From JAWLHU01 sp041690255 (GTDB taxonomy: Bacteria; Bacillota; Sulfobacillia; Symbiobacteriales; Symbiobacteriaceae): a DNA stretch of 64,000 bases. The stretch spans positions 186,001 to 250,000 of the forward strand of contig JAWLHU010000001.1 in the NCBI GenBank assembly GCA_041690255.1. The letters run 5' to 3'. Positions within the stretch are counted from its first letter, which is position 1. Each line of letters begins with the position of its first letter. The position numbers and the translations under genes are program-made. The notes under the pieces were generated by a model. That model worked only from the letters and a program-made list of their open reading frames with translations. It was not told the origin of the DNA and did no database searches. Below are positions 34,948 to 42,548 of this stretch, in pieces.

Positions 34948-34977
34948 GGCCACAAGCAGCACTTTGTGAGCAGGTCG

Positions 34978-35002
34978 GCACCCGCCACTCGTGGGCGGGT
35001 GC
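34978..35002. terminator. Hairpin between convergent GH15 and antiporter genes
   Basis: GCACCCGCC (34978-34986) pairs with GGCGGGTGC (34994-35002) around a short loop. It has no strong T-run on either side. It lies 6 nt from the antiporter stop. Confidence 0.6.
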
Positions 35003-35008
35003 TTCGCG

Positions 35009-36490
35009 TTACTCGCTCGCCTCCAAGACCGCTCGCACGGTGGCGGTCTGCTCCTTCGGGGTCAGGACGAAGAGGACATCGCCGGCTGCGAGCGTCGTGT
35101 GGCCCCGGGGCGAGATCACCCGGTCTTGGCGCAGCAGGGCGCTGATCGTGGCCTGCGCGGGCAGGTGCAGCTCGGCCAGCCGCTTCCCGACCGCCTGTGA
35201 CCCCTCGGGGAGGGAGACCTCGATCAGGTCCGTGTTCAGCCGCTCCATGGCCACCAGTTCCAAGGTGACCACCCTGGGCGGCAGGGTTCCCTGGACCAGG
35301 CCGAGCCAGTTCGCAACCGGTGTGATCGATGCGCCCTGGATCACGGCGGAGGTGAGGACGACGAAGAAGACGGCGTTGAAGAGGAGGGGGCTGCTCTCCA
35401 CGCCCGCGAGCAGGGGGTAGGTGGCCAGGATGATCGGCACGGCGCCCCGCAGGCCGGCCCAGGCCAGCAGGGCCCGCTCCCTCAGGGTGAAGCCCATCCT
35501 GATCGTGCTCAGGTAGACTGCCACGGGGCGGGCGACCAGGATCAGCCCACCGGCGATCAGCAGGCCGGGCACTGCCACTGCCGGCAACTGGCTGGGGAAG
35601 ACCAGGAGGCCCAGGAGGATGAACATGATCATCTGGGCGAGCCAGGCCATGCCTTCGTGAAAGCGGAGGATCGATTGCTGGTAGGGCATGGCGGTGCTGC
35701 CCAGGTAGACAGCCAGGACGTAGACGGCGACAAAGCCGCTGCCGTTCAGCCAGGAGACGACGGCGAAGAGCAGGATCGCGGTGGCGAAGAGGTAGATCGG
35801 GTAGAGGCCGCTGGCCTCGAAGCGGAGGCGGGCGAGCCCTCGGACCACCAGCCAGCCGGCGGCCAGGCCGAGCCCCAGGCCCACCCCAATCTGCTGGATG
35901 AGAAAGCCCAGCGCCTCCCACAGATTGGGCGGGCCGGCCTGCACCCAGCTCATCATGAGGAGGGTGAGGAAGACCGCCATGGGGTCGTTGATCCCGGACT
36001 CGGCCTCCAGCGTGGATTTCAGCCGCTGGGGGATGTTCTGGTTCCCGATCACGGCGAAGACGGCGGCGGCGTCGGTCGAGCCGACGATCGCCCCGAGCAG
36101 GAGGGCCTGGGGCCAGTCGAGCCCCAGGGCGAGACGGGTGATTGCACCGGTGATCAGCACGGTCACGAGGACGCCCACGGTGGAGAGCGAGAGGGCGGGC
36201 AGGCGGACACGCCGGAGCTGCCCCCAGTTGGCGTGGAGGCCTCCATCGAACAGGATCACCACCAGGGCGATGGTACCGACAAGCTGTGCCAGCCAGGCAT
36301 CATCGAAATAAATCAGTCCGGAGATATCGCTGCCGATCACCATGCCGACCAGAATGAAGAGCACCAGTGCCGGGACGCCAATCCGGGCGGCCAGCTTGGT
36401 GGTGACAACGCCGGCCAGCAACAGGCCGCCAAAGGCCATGAGCAGGTGGATCACGCTCGGGTCCAGGCTCTCACCCCCTTCACCCATCAC
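35009..36490 (-). CDS. NhaP2-type K+/H+ or Na+/H+ antiporter with TrkA-C domain
   Basis: A 493-aa CPA1 antiporter. About 12 hydrophobic segments fill residues 10-400. The ion-site motifs are GSTDAAAVFAV and ESGINDPMAVF (the conserved ND pair). Residues ~410-490 form a cytoplasmic TrkA_C/RCK-C domain (VSLPEGSQAVGKRLAELHLP), which in CvrA/NhaP2 proteins binds regulatory ligands. It exchanges cytoplasmic K+ or Na+ for H+. It is monocistronic, and divergent from the serine hydrolase gene. Confidence 0.93.
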   Translation of the reverse strand: MMGEGGESLDPSVIHLLMAFGGLLLAGVVTTKLAARIGVPALVLFILVGMVIGSDISGLIYFDDAWLAQLVGTIALVVILFDGGLHANWGQLRRVRLPALSLSTVGVLVTVLITGAITRLALGLDWPQALLLGAIVGSTDAAAVFAVIGNQNIPQRLKSTLEAESGINDPMAVFLTLLMMSWVQAGPPNLWEALGFLIQQIGVGLGLGLAAGWLVVRGLARLRFEASGLYPIYLFATAILLFAVVSWLNGSGFVAVYVLAVYLGSTAMPYQQSILRFHEGMAWLAQMIMFILLGLLVFPSQLPAVAVPGLLIAGGLILVARPVAVYLSTIRMGFTLRERALLAWAGLRGAVPIILATYPLLAGVESSPLLFNAVFFVVLTSAVIQGASITPVANWLGLVQGTLPPRVVTLELVAMERLNTDLIEVSLPEGSQAVGKRLAELHLPAQATISALLRQDRVISPRGHTTLAAGDVLFVLTPKEQTATVRAVLEASE

Positions 36491-36584
36491 CCTATTTTAC
36501 CGCAACCGACGGTGATTCTTGGAGGAACTTGTCGAGTTTGGTCCGAACGCTGTGGTAGTCGGAAAATGAGGAGATGACTGCCAG

Positions 36585-37952
36585 ATGCTCTTCGACCAGG
36601 CGACCCGGAACGCGAAGTTCGAAGCACTCTCGGAGTACGTCGTGCAACTCATGAAGGAGAACCAGGTCCCCGGGGTTGCGGTGGGATTGCTGGTGGATGG
36701 GGAGGAGTATGTGAAGGGCTTCGGGGTCACCAGCGTGGAGAACCCGCTGCCCATCACCCCGGAGACGCTCTTCCAGATCGGCTCGACGACCAAGACGGTG
36801 ACCGCCACGGCACTGATGCGCCTTGTCGAGCAGGGCCTGGTCGACCTGGACGCACCGGTGCGCCGCTACCTCCCCGACTTCAAGGTGGCCGATGAGGCTA
36901 CGGCGGCCGCGGTGACGGTGCGCCACCTGATCACCCACGTGGCGGGCTGGCCGGGCGATGTCTTCACGGACACGGGCAACGGTGACGATGCCGTGGCGGA
37001 GTACGTGGCCCGTATGGCGGAGTTGCCCCAGATCACCCCGCTCGGCGAACTCTGGACATACAACAACGCGGCCTTCGTGGTGGCCGGTCGGGTGGTGGAG
37101 GCCGTGACCGGCAAGCCGTACGAGGCGGCCGCCAGGGAGCTGGTGTTGGAGCCGATCGGCATGACCAACTCCTTCTACTTCCCGACAGAGGTCATGATCC
37201 GGCGCTTTGTGGTGGGGCATATGCTCAAGGAGGAGAAGCTGGTGATTGCCCGCCCATGGAATATCCCCCGCAGCGCTGTGCCAGCCGGTGGCCTTTCCAG
37301 CGACGTGCGCGACCAACTGCGGTACGCCCGCTTCCACATGGGCGATGGGCGGGCCGAGTCCGGCCAGCAGGTCCTCTCCCCCGAGTCCATGCGGCTGATG
37401 AAGACCCCTGTGGTAGATGCCAGCAACGGCCAGAAGATGGCCCTGAGCTGGTTCATTCAGGAGGCGGGGGGCGTGCGCTTTGTCATGCACGGCGGCGCCA
37501 CCTTCGGGCAGAAGGCCCTCTTCTGGATGGCCCCGGACCAGGGGGTCGCCTTTACTGTACTGACCAACGCCGACAAGGGGGCTGTGCTGAACAACCGGCT
37601 CAGCACCTGGGTGCGGGAGCAGTACCTGGGGGCGGCGGTCACGGAGCCCGCACCGCTTGACAGCAGTGAGGCGGAACTGGCGCCCTACGCCGGCGAGTAC
37701 GGGCAGCCGCATACGGGCAAGATCCTGTTGAAGGTGCAGGGGAACCGGCTCATGTTCCAGATGCTCCCCGATGACATGGCTGTGCTGGAGACCAAGCCGG
37801 CCGTGGAGCCGCCGGTGGCCGCCGCCCTGATTGAGAAGGAAAAGCTGATGATCATGGAGGGGCCCATGAAGGGGAGTCAGGCCGAGTTCCTCTCCACCTC
37901 CGATGGGCGACGCTGGATCCGGTTTGGTGTGCGGGCTTACGCTCGCAAGTAA
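36585..37952 (+). CDS. Serine beta-lactamase-like hydrolase (class C/PBP4* family)
   Basis: A 455-aa protein of the beta-lactamase/transpeptidase-like fold. The SxxK motif is in FQIGSTTKT with the nucleophilic Ser near residue 66, the YxN motif is WTYNNAAF, and HGG replaces KTG (VMHGGATFG). No signal peptide is seen, so it is probably a cytoplasmic esterase, D-aminopeptidase or peptidase, not a secreted beta-lactamase. A C-terminal ~100-residue beta domain follows, as in PBP4*/EstB-like proteins. GAGGAG lies 11 nt upstream of ATG 36585. Confidence 0.9.
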   Translation: MLFDQATRNAKFEALSEYVVQLMKENQVPGVAVGLLVDGEEYVKGFGVTSVENPLPITPETLFQIGSTTKTVTATALMRLVEQGLVDLDAPVRRYLPDFKVADEATAAAVTVRHLITHVAGWPGDVFTDTGNGDDAVAEYVARMAELPQITPLGELWTYNNAAFVVAGRVVEAVTGKPYEAAARELVLEPIGMTNSFYFPTEVMIRRFVVGHMLKEEKLVIARPWNIPRSAVPAGGLSSDVRDQLRYARFHMGDGRAESGQQVLSPESMRLMKTPVVDASNGQKMALSWFIQEAGGVRFVMHGGATFGQKALFWMAPDQGVAFTVLTNADKGAVLNNRLSTWVREQYLGAAVTEPAPLDSSEAELAPYAGEYGQPHTGKILLKVQGNRLMFQMLPDDMAVLETKPAVEPPVAAALIEKEKLMIMEGPMKGSQAEFLSTSDGRRWIRFGVRAYARK

Positions 37953-37998
37953 GGGGGTACCCCCTCCGAACTGGAGGTCGAAGGTCAGTAGTCTGGTC

Positions 37999-38053
37999 TT
38001 GCGTCCGTTTTTTCCACCTAGTCGAGGCCGGGTGTGGGCAAAAGTGGACGCAA
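37999..38053. repeat. Palindromic intergenic element, copy 3
   Basis: TTGCGTCC (37999-38006), a T6 run and TCCACC stand opposite AAAAGT-GGACGCAA (38040-38053). Same layout as the elements at 28214 and 38157: TCCG-T(4-6) at the left, A/T-run plus GGAC at the right. Confidence 0.6.
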
Positions 38054-38156
38054 GGGAGCGACGAGGGGGCTCAACAGTATGCCAGGGCCCCTGCAGGCGC
38101 CACGGTCGACGCCGACAGGAGCCCATGGGTACCCCTTGGGGGTAACCTTCTCGGAC

Positions 38157-38214
38157 GTTCCGTCCGCTTTTTCCATGACCGGTCCGGGACCGGGAGGCTA
38201 ATTTTGGACGGAAC
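38157..38214. repeat. Palindromic intergenic element, copy 4
   Basis: GTTCCGTCC (38157-38165), CTTTTTCCA, an internal CCGGTCCGGGACCGG palindrome, then TTTTGGACGGAAC (38202-38214). Copies 3 and 4 occupy most of the 325-nt gap between the serine hydrolase and MBOAT genes; no gene is seen there. Confidence 0.65.
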
Positions 38215-38228
38215 TATGAAATCGCACG

Positions 38229-38269
38229 GGGCCGTCCCTCGTCATCCACGATGACTTCTGGGACGGCCC
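38229..38269 (-). terminator. Two-tier terminator hairpin of the MBOAT operon
   Basis: GGGCCGTCCC (38229-38238) pairs with GGGACGGCCC (38260-38269), and an inner GTCATC/GATGAC stem (38241-38246 with 38250-38255) stacks within. It starts about 9 nt past the MBOAT stop. There is no long U-run. Confidence 0.7.
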
Positions 38270-38277
38270 TATGCGTG

Positions 38278-39693
38278 CTAGAACCGGAAGTAAATGAAGG
38301 TCATCTGCTTGGTGGAGGCCATGACCACCGCCAGGACGACCGCCAGGGTGTAGGCCAGTGCCCGCACCGGACCCGGCAGCCACCGGCGCCAGGTCTCGTA
38401 GAGCGCCCGTTGTCTGGTCCGGAACCAGAACTCCGCCAGGTGCAGCAGGAAGAGGGCGGCGACCAGCACCAGGTAGGTCAGGTTGGTCCGGGTCAGGTGC
38501 AGGTCGGAGAGGGTCAGCATGCGCTTCACCATGGTCAGCGCCACCGTCATGCCGTTGGCCCGGAAGAAGACCCAGCCGATCGTCGTCGCCTGGAACATGA
38601 GGAAGATCGAGAGCCACCGGGTCACCCAGGCCGGGACGGGGAGCTTCACCCGCTCCGCCACCTGTCGCGTCCAGAGCCGGTGGAACGCCGACAGCAGCCC
38701 ATGGAAGATGCCCCAGGCAACGAAGGTCCAGGCCGCCCCGTGCCAGAAGCCGGAGAGCGTCATGGCGACCACCACCGCAGTCATGGCCCGGAATTCGCCG
38801 TGGCGGGAGCCGCCCAGCGGAATGTAAACGTAGTCACGGATCCAGCGGGAGAGCGTGATATGCCAGCGGCGCCAGAACTCCGCGGGGTTGCCGGAGAGGT
38901 ACGGTGTCTTGAAGTTGTCGGTCAGCTGATAGCCGAACATGTGGCCAATGCCCACGGCCATGTCGCTGTATGCCGAGAAGTCGAAGTAGATCTGGAAGGC
39001 GAAGAGGTAAGCGCCGATCCAGGCCTCCAGGCCGCCCACCGCCGCCCCCTGGTTGAAGAACTTGTCCGCCAGCGGGCCGATGGTGTCTGAGAGGATCACC
39101 TTCTTGGAGAGGCCGATCAGGAACAGGAAGATGCCGTACTTGAACCGCTCGAACTGGAAGCGGTGGCCGTCGTGCTCGGCGATCTGCGGCAGGAAGTCCT
39201 TGCCGCGCATGATCGGGCCGGCGATCAGTTGTGCGAAGAAGGCAATGAAGACCCAGAACTCGATCAGGCTCCGGGCGGGCTTCAGATCGCCCCGGTACAC
39301 ATCGACCAGATAGGCAACCAACTGGAAGGTGTAGAAGCTGATGCCCACGGGGAGGAGTAACTGTAACAGCTTTGGGTCCAGCCCCAGGTGGAGGAGTCGC
39401 TCCAGGTTGGTCACGGCGAAGGCAGTGTACTTGAAGATAGCCAGGTTGAGCAGGCTGCCGCCCACACCGATCCAGAGGAGGAGCTTGGGCCGCACCCCCC
39501 GGTGGATCAGGACGGAGAGCCAGTAGGTCAGCGAGGCGATGGCCAGAAAGAGGAGCAGGTACGGCCAGCCGGACGCTGCATAGAAGAGGATGTTCGCGAC
39601 CGCCAGGATCGGGGTTCGGGTCCGGGGGAGGCGCCAGAAGAGGAGCAGGGTGATCGCAGAGAGGAGGATAAACTCCGGGCTGTGAAATAGCAT
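38278..39693 (-). CDS. MBOAT family O-acyltransferase (AlgI/DltB-like)
   Basis: A 471-aa polytopic membrane protein with ~10-11 TM segments. The family hallmarks are FWRRWHITLSRWIRDYVYIPLGGSR and the catalytic His in LSGFWHGAAWTF. Such proteins transfer acyl groups across the membrane to polysaccharides or teichoic acids. It is encoded 15 nt after an SGNH-type periplasmic-face partner, the AlgI-AlgJ/X or DltB-DltD arrangement. GGGGGGA is 8 nt before the ATG. The target polymer is unknown; an exopolysaccharide or wall polymer is inferred. Confidence 0.93.
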   Translation of the reverse strand: MLFHSPEFILLSAITLLLFWRLPRTRTPILAVANILFYAASGWPYLLLFLAIASLTYWLSVLIHRGVRPKLLLWIGVGGSLLNLAIFKYTAFAVTNLERLLHLGLDPKLLQLLLPVGISFYTFQLVAYLVDVYRGDLKPARSLIEFWVFIAFFAQLIAGPIMRGKDFLPQIAEHDGHRFQFERFKYGIFLFLIGLSKKVILSDTIGPLADKFFNQGAAVGGLEAWIGAYLFAFQIYFDFSAYSDMAVGIGHMFGYQLTDNFKTPYLSGNPAEFWRRWHITLSRWIRDYVYIPLGGSRHGEFRAMTAVVVAMTLSGFWHGAAWTFVAWGIFHGLLSAFHRLWTRQVAERVKLPVPAWVTRWLSIFLMFQATTIGWVFFRANGMTVALTMVKRMLTLSDLHLTRTNLTYLVLVAALFLLHLAEFWFRTRQRALYETWRRWLPGPVRALAYTLAVVLAVVMASTKQMTFIYFRF

Positions 39694-39708
39694 CGCTTCT
39701 GTCCCCCC

Positions 39709-40764
39709 TTACTGCTTCGCCGGCTGGTTCAGTTGCTCCAGCAGGCGGCCCGCGAGGACTCGGTAGCCCTCCGGGGTCAGGTGTACGTGGTCAGCGAAGA
39801 GGGACGGGTCCAGGGCGCTCTCCAGGTCGAGATAGTCAACCCCTTGAGCGGTCATCCACTCGGAGATCCGGGTGACGTTCTCCCGGTAGCCGGGGTTGGT
39901 CACGTTGGGCTTCATGAGCTCCTGGTTGGTCGGGGTCAGGTAGTAGAGGACCTGGTCATTGCGGGTCAGGTCCATGATCTTCTGCAGGAAGTAGATCTGC
40001 GGGTTCTGCTCGGTCAGGTCGACCGGGGCGGGGTTGAAGCCGATCTGGTACTCGTATCCCTGCAGCAGCTCAGCCAGCCCCGGCTTCTCCGTCCAGGCCC
40101 GGGTGTCGTAGACCTCCCTGGCGCTGAAGAGCGACATGAGCTCACCCTTGATCACCGGCCTGTAGCGGAGCAGGGAGACGTGTGGGGCAATGTACCGCTG
40201 GAAGAGGGCTGTGGGGAGCGGATCCTCTTTGGCTCGGCCCGCATCGATCAAGTGTTGCCGGAATCGGGACCAGGAGTCGGGATCCATCTGCTTCAGGTCG
40301 TTGTCCAGCCAGAAGACGACCGGCGGGTAGGGAGCACGGACCACGAAGCCGGCGTGCAGGAGGTTGATCACCAGGCGGGGGGTCGCGATCCCCTTCGCCC
40401 GCAGCTTCAGCAGAACGGTGTAGAGGTCGCCGGTCTGCATGGCCGGAAGCGCCAGGTTGAAGACGGTCAGCGGGCGCCCCTGCTCCCGGCTGATCTGGCT
40501 CATGTAGTACCCGATCGATTGGTCCGGCCCACCGGGCCCGCTGTAGCCGACCGAGTCACCTAGTATGATCACGTAGTCGGTCAGGTCTTCGCGGTCGATC
40601 CGGGCCTTGATCTGGTCCAGGACAACATCCAGTACGGTGGTATCTTCTTTGAAGACTTCGTAGCGGATCCGCTGGTCGTAGGTCCAGCTCGTGGGGATCA
40701 CATAGCCAAGGCCGAACTGAATGACCAGCAGATAGATCAGGACCCATTTCAGGCTGCTCTTCAT
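39709..40764 (-). CDS. Membrane-anchored SGNH hydrolase-like partner of the MBOAT protein
   Basis: A 351-aa protein with an N-terminal signal anchor (WVLIYLLVIQFGLGYVI) and an extracytoplasmic SGNH-like domain: block I ILGDSVGYSG with the Ser, and block V DHVHLTPEGY with Asp and His. It resembles AlgJ/AlgX/DltD-type acyl transfer or esterase partners. It is first in a two-gene operon with MBOAT. ATG 40764 has GAGGTGG close upstream; the extended frame to 40929 runs into the promoter gap and was not used. Confidence 0.85.
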   Translation of the reverse strand: MKSSLKWVLIYLLVIQFGLGYVIPTSWTYDQRIRYEVFKEDTTVLDVVLDQIKARIDREDLTDYVIILGDSVGYSGPGGPDQSIGYYMSQISREQGRPLTVFNLALPAMQTGDLYTVLLKLRAKGIATPRLVINLLHAGFVVRAPYPPVVFWLDNDLKQMDPDSWSRFRQHLIDAGRAKEDPLPTALFQRYIAPHVSLLRYRPVIKGELMSLFSAREVYDTRAWTEKPGLAELLQGYEYQIGFNPAPVDLTEQNPQIYFLQKIMDLTRNDQVLYYLTPTNQELMKPNVTNPGYRENVTRISEWMTAQGVDYLDLESALDPSLFADHVHLTPEGYRVLAGRLLEQLNQPAKQ

Positions 40765-40849
40765 CGGCCACCTCGTGTAGGTAAAGAATTTCGATCGTGA
40801 AGCACGCCGTCCCCTATCATAACGGAAAGCGGTTCGGTATACTAGCATC

Positions 40850-41416
40850 ATGGCAAACATTACAGGCAGACTGAGTGAGAAGAAGAAGCGCGAACTCCTG
40901 CGATCGGTGACCTCGTTGATCAGTGGCACGTCCCGTATGCAGGCCGAGCTCGAAGAGGGCTTCGGTCCTCACGTGCTGGCCGGGCGGCTGGAGAGCATGG
41001 ACCTGCCCGACAACGTGACGATCGTGCTGCGTCCGACCCTCGCCTTCCTCCACGCCGATCTCTGCCTGGTCGCCCCTGGCAAGGTGCTGGTGGTGAACGC
41101 CCTGCACTGGAGTGGCCCCATGGCTCCGGGCAAGAAGGGGGAGTGGACCGGGGCGAAGGGCTCGGTCGATCTGGGGCGTCCGGACCGGCGAGCCGTCCTC
41201 TTTGCCGACCGGCTCCAGTGGAGCGGCCTGGCCAAGGGGTTGGAGGTGGAACCGGTGGTGGTCAGCACCGTCGGCGATGTGACCTACTCCGGTGGCGAAC
41301 CGGAGGCTCGATTGGTCCCCTGGTCGGAGTTGGACGCCTACCTTACGGCGGCCCTGCCCGCCGGCGTGGCCGGCTTCCCCACGCTTGAGTTGATCAAGGC
41401 GATCACTCCCAAGTAA
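40850..41416 (+). CDS. NERD-like domain protein
   Basis: A 188-aa protein whose residues ~25-110 resemble the nuclease-related NERD domain (an early helix, a core HADLCLVAPGKVLVVNALHW strand pair, then a basic GKKGEWTGAKGS loop). The catalytic Asp/ExK set is only partly visible, so nuclease activity is doubtful. The C terminus is unassigned. It is divergent from the SGNH/MBOAT operon, with an 85-nt gap that should hold both promoters. No clear ribosome site precedes ATG 40850. Confidence 0.65.
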   Translation: MANITGRLSEKKKRELLRSVTSLISGTSRMQAELEEGFGPHVLAGRLESMDLPDNVTIVLRPTLAFLHADLCLVAPGKVLVVNALHWSGPMAPGKKGEWTGAKGSVDLGRPDRRAVLFADRLQWSGLAKGLEVEPVVVSTVGDVTYSGGEPEARLVPWSELDAYLTAALPAGVAGFPTLELIKAITPK

Positions 41417-41456
41417 GTCCGTAGTCAGTCCTTCATCATGCCTTAGTAAGACGAAG

Positions 41457-41483
41457 AGCCCGGCGCTGTGGTGGCGCCGGGCT
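41457..41483. terminator. Terminator hairpin between convergent genes
   Basis: AGCCCGGCGC (41457-41466) pairs with GCGCCGGGCT (41474-41483), 10 bp, loop of 7, between the NERD-like and CDF genes. Confidence 0.75.
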
Positions 41484-41514
41484 GACATGTTTCTTGGGCG
41501 GATATCGGGAAGGA

Positions 41515-42396
41515 TCAGGGCTCCCTGTCACCCCTGGGCTCTACGTGGACCAGGACATCGACCACGCCGGAGAGGCTGCTCTTCAGCCGCTCCTCGACCT
41601 GGTGGGAGAGACGGTGGGCGGATGCCACGGTCATGGAGGGGTCGACATGGACGTGCAGGTCCACGTAGACCGAATCGGCACGGCCGCGGGATCGGACCAT
41701 GTGGCAGTTGTCGACGCCATCCACCTCGTTGACCAGGGGGATGATGAGGCCGGGCTCCAACACGGCGGCATCGCAGAGTACCTGGGCACTGTCGTGAACG
41801 ATCTCCCAGGCTGAGTAGGCGATAAAGCCGGCGATCACAATGCCGAGCACCCAATCCAGCCAGAGCCAACCCAGCCGCACACCAACCAGGCCGGCGATGA
41901 CGGAGAGCGAGACGAGGATATCTGAGCGGGTGTGATAGGCATCGGCCACGAGGAAATCACTGCCCAGTTTGCGTCCTTGCCAGGCCTCGTATGTGTACAC
42001 GAAGACATTGACCGCCAGGGTGATCAACATGACGGTGAAGCTGACGACGGAGACGTCCGGCGTAATCGGATTTCGCACGCGGGCCCACACCCCGGAGAGG
42101 ACCTCGACGCAGACGAAGAGCAGCAGGGCAGCAATGCCTACGGTGGTGTAGGTCTCAAACTTCTTGTGTCCATAGGGGTGGCTTCGATCTGGTGGATGGG
42201 AGGCAATCCAGACACCGATGAGGCCGATCAGGTTCGAAAGACCGTCGCTCATGGAGTGATAGCCGTCGGCGGTCATGGAGAGGGAGTTGGCTATGTAACC
42301 ATAGACCACCTTCGCCAGCGCTACCGCCAGGTTGAAGAAGAGAATGATCCACAAGACCATGCGCACTCGCTTCATCTTGTCTGCGTGTTCGGCCAT
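41515..42396 (-). CDS. Cation diffusion facilitator (CDF) metal exporter
   Basis: A 293-aa membrane transporter with six predicted TM segments. Its paired metal motifs DGYHSMSD (TM2) and DAYHTRSD (TM5) are the HxxxD sites of Zn2+/Mn2+/Fe2+ CDF exporters. A C-terminal cytoplasmic ferredoxin-like dimerisation domain contains HVHVDPSMTVASAH. Metal specificity cannot be decided from sequence. ATG 42396 is chosen because GGGGGGGAG lies upstream; an ATG at 42420 precedes that site. Confidence 0.92.
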   Translation of the reverse strand: MAEHADKMKRVRMVLWIILFFNLAVALAKVVYGYIANSLSMTADGYHSMSDGLSNLIGLIGVWIASHPPDRSHPYGHKKFETYTTVGIAALLLFVCVEVLSGVWARVRNPITPDVSVVSFTVMLITLAVNVFVYTYEAWQGRKLGSDFLVADAYHTRSDILVSLSVIAGLVGVRLGWLWLDWVLGIVIAGFIAYSAWEIVHDSAQVLCDAAVLEPGLIIPLVNEVDGVDNCHMVRSRGRADSVYVDLHVHVDPSMTVASAHRLSHQVEERLKSSLSGVVDVLVHVEPRGDREP

Positions 42397-42548
42397 GTCT
42401 TTGCTCCCCCCCGCAATCATGGAGTCTCCGCTATCATGAGAACACAGGGATCCCGCTGTGTAAAGCAGATTCGGATGGAGGGCCTTCGCAGGAATTCTCC
42501 GTCTCCCGAAGGAATTCTACCGATGAGACCATGAGAGAGGTGTTGGCC

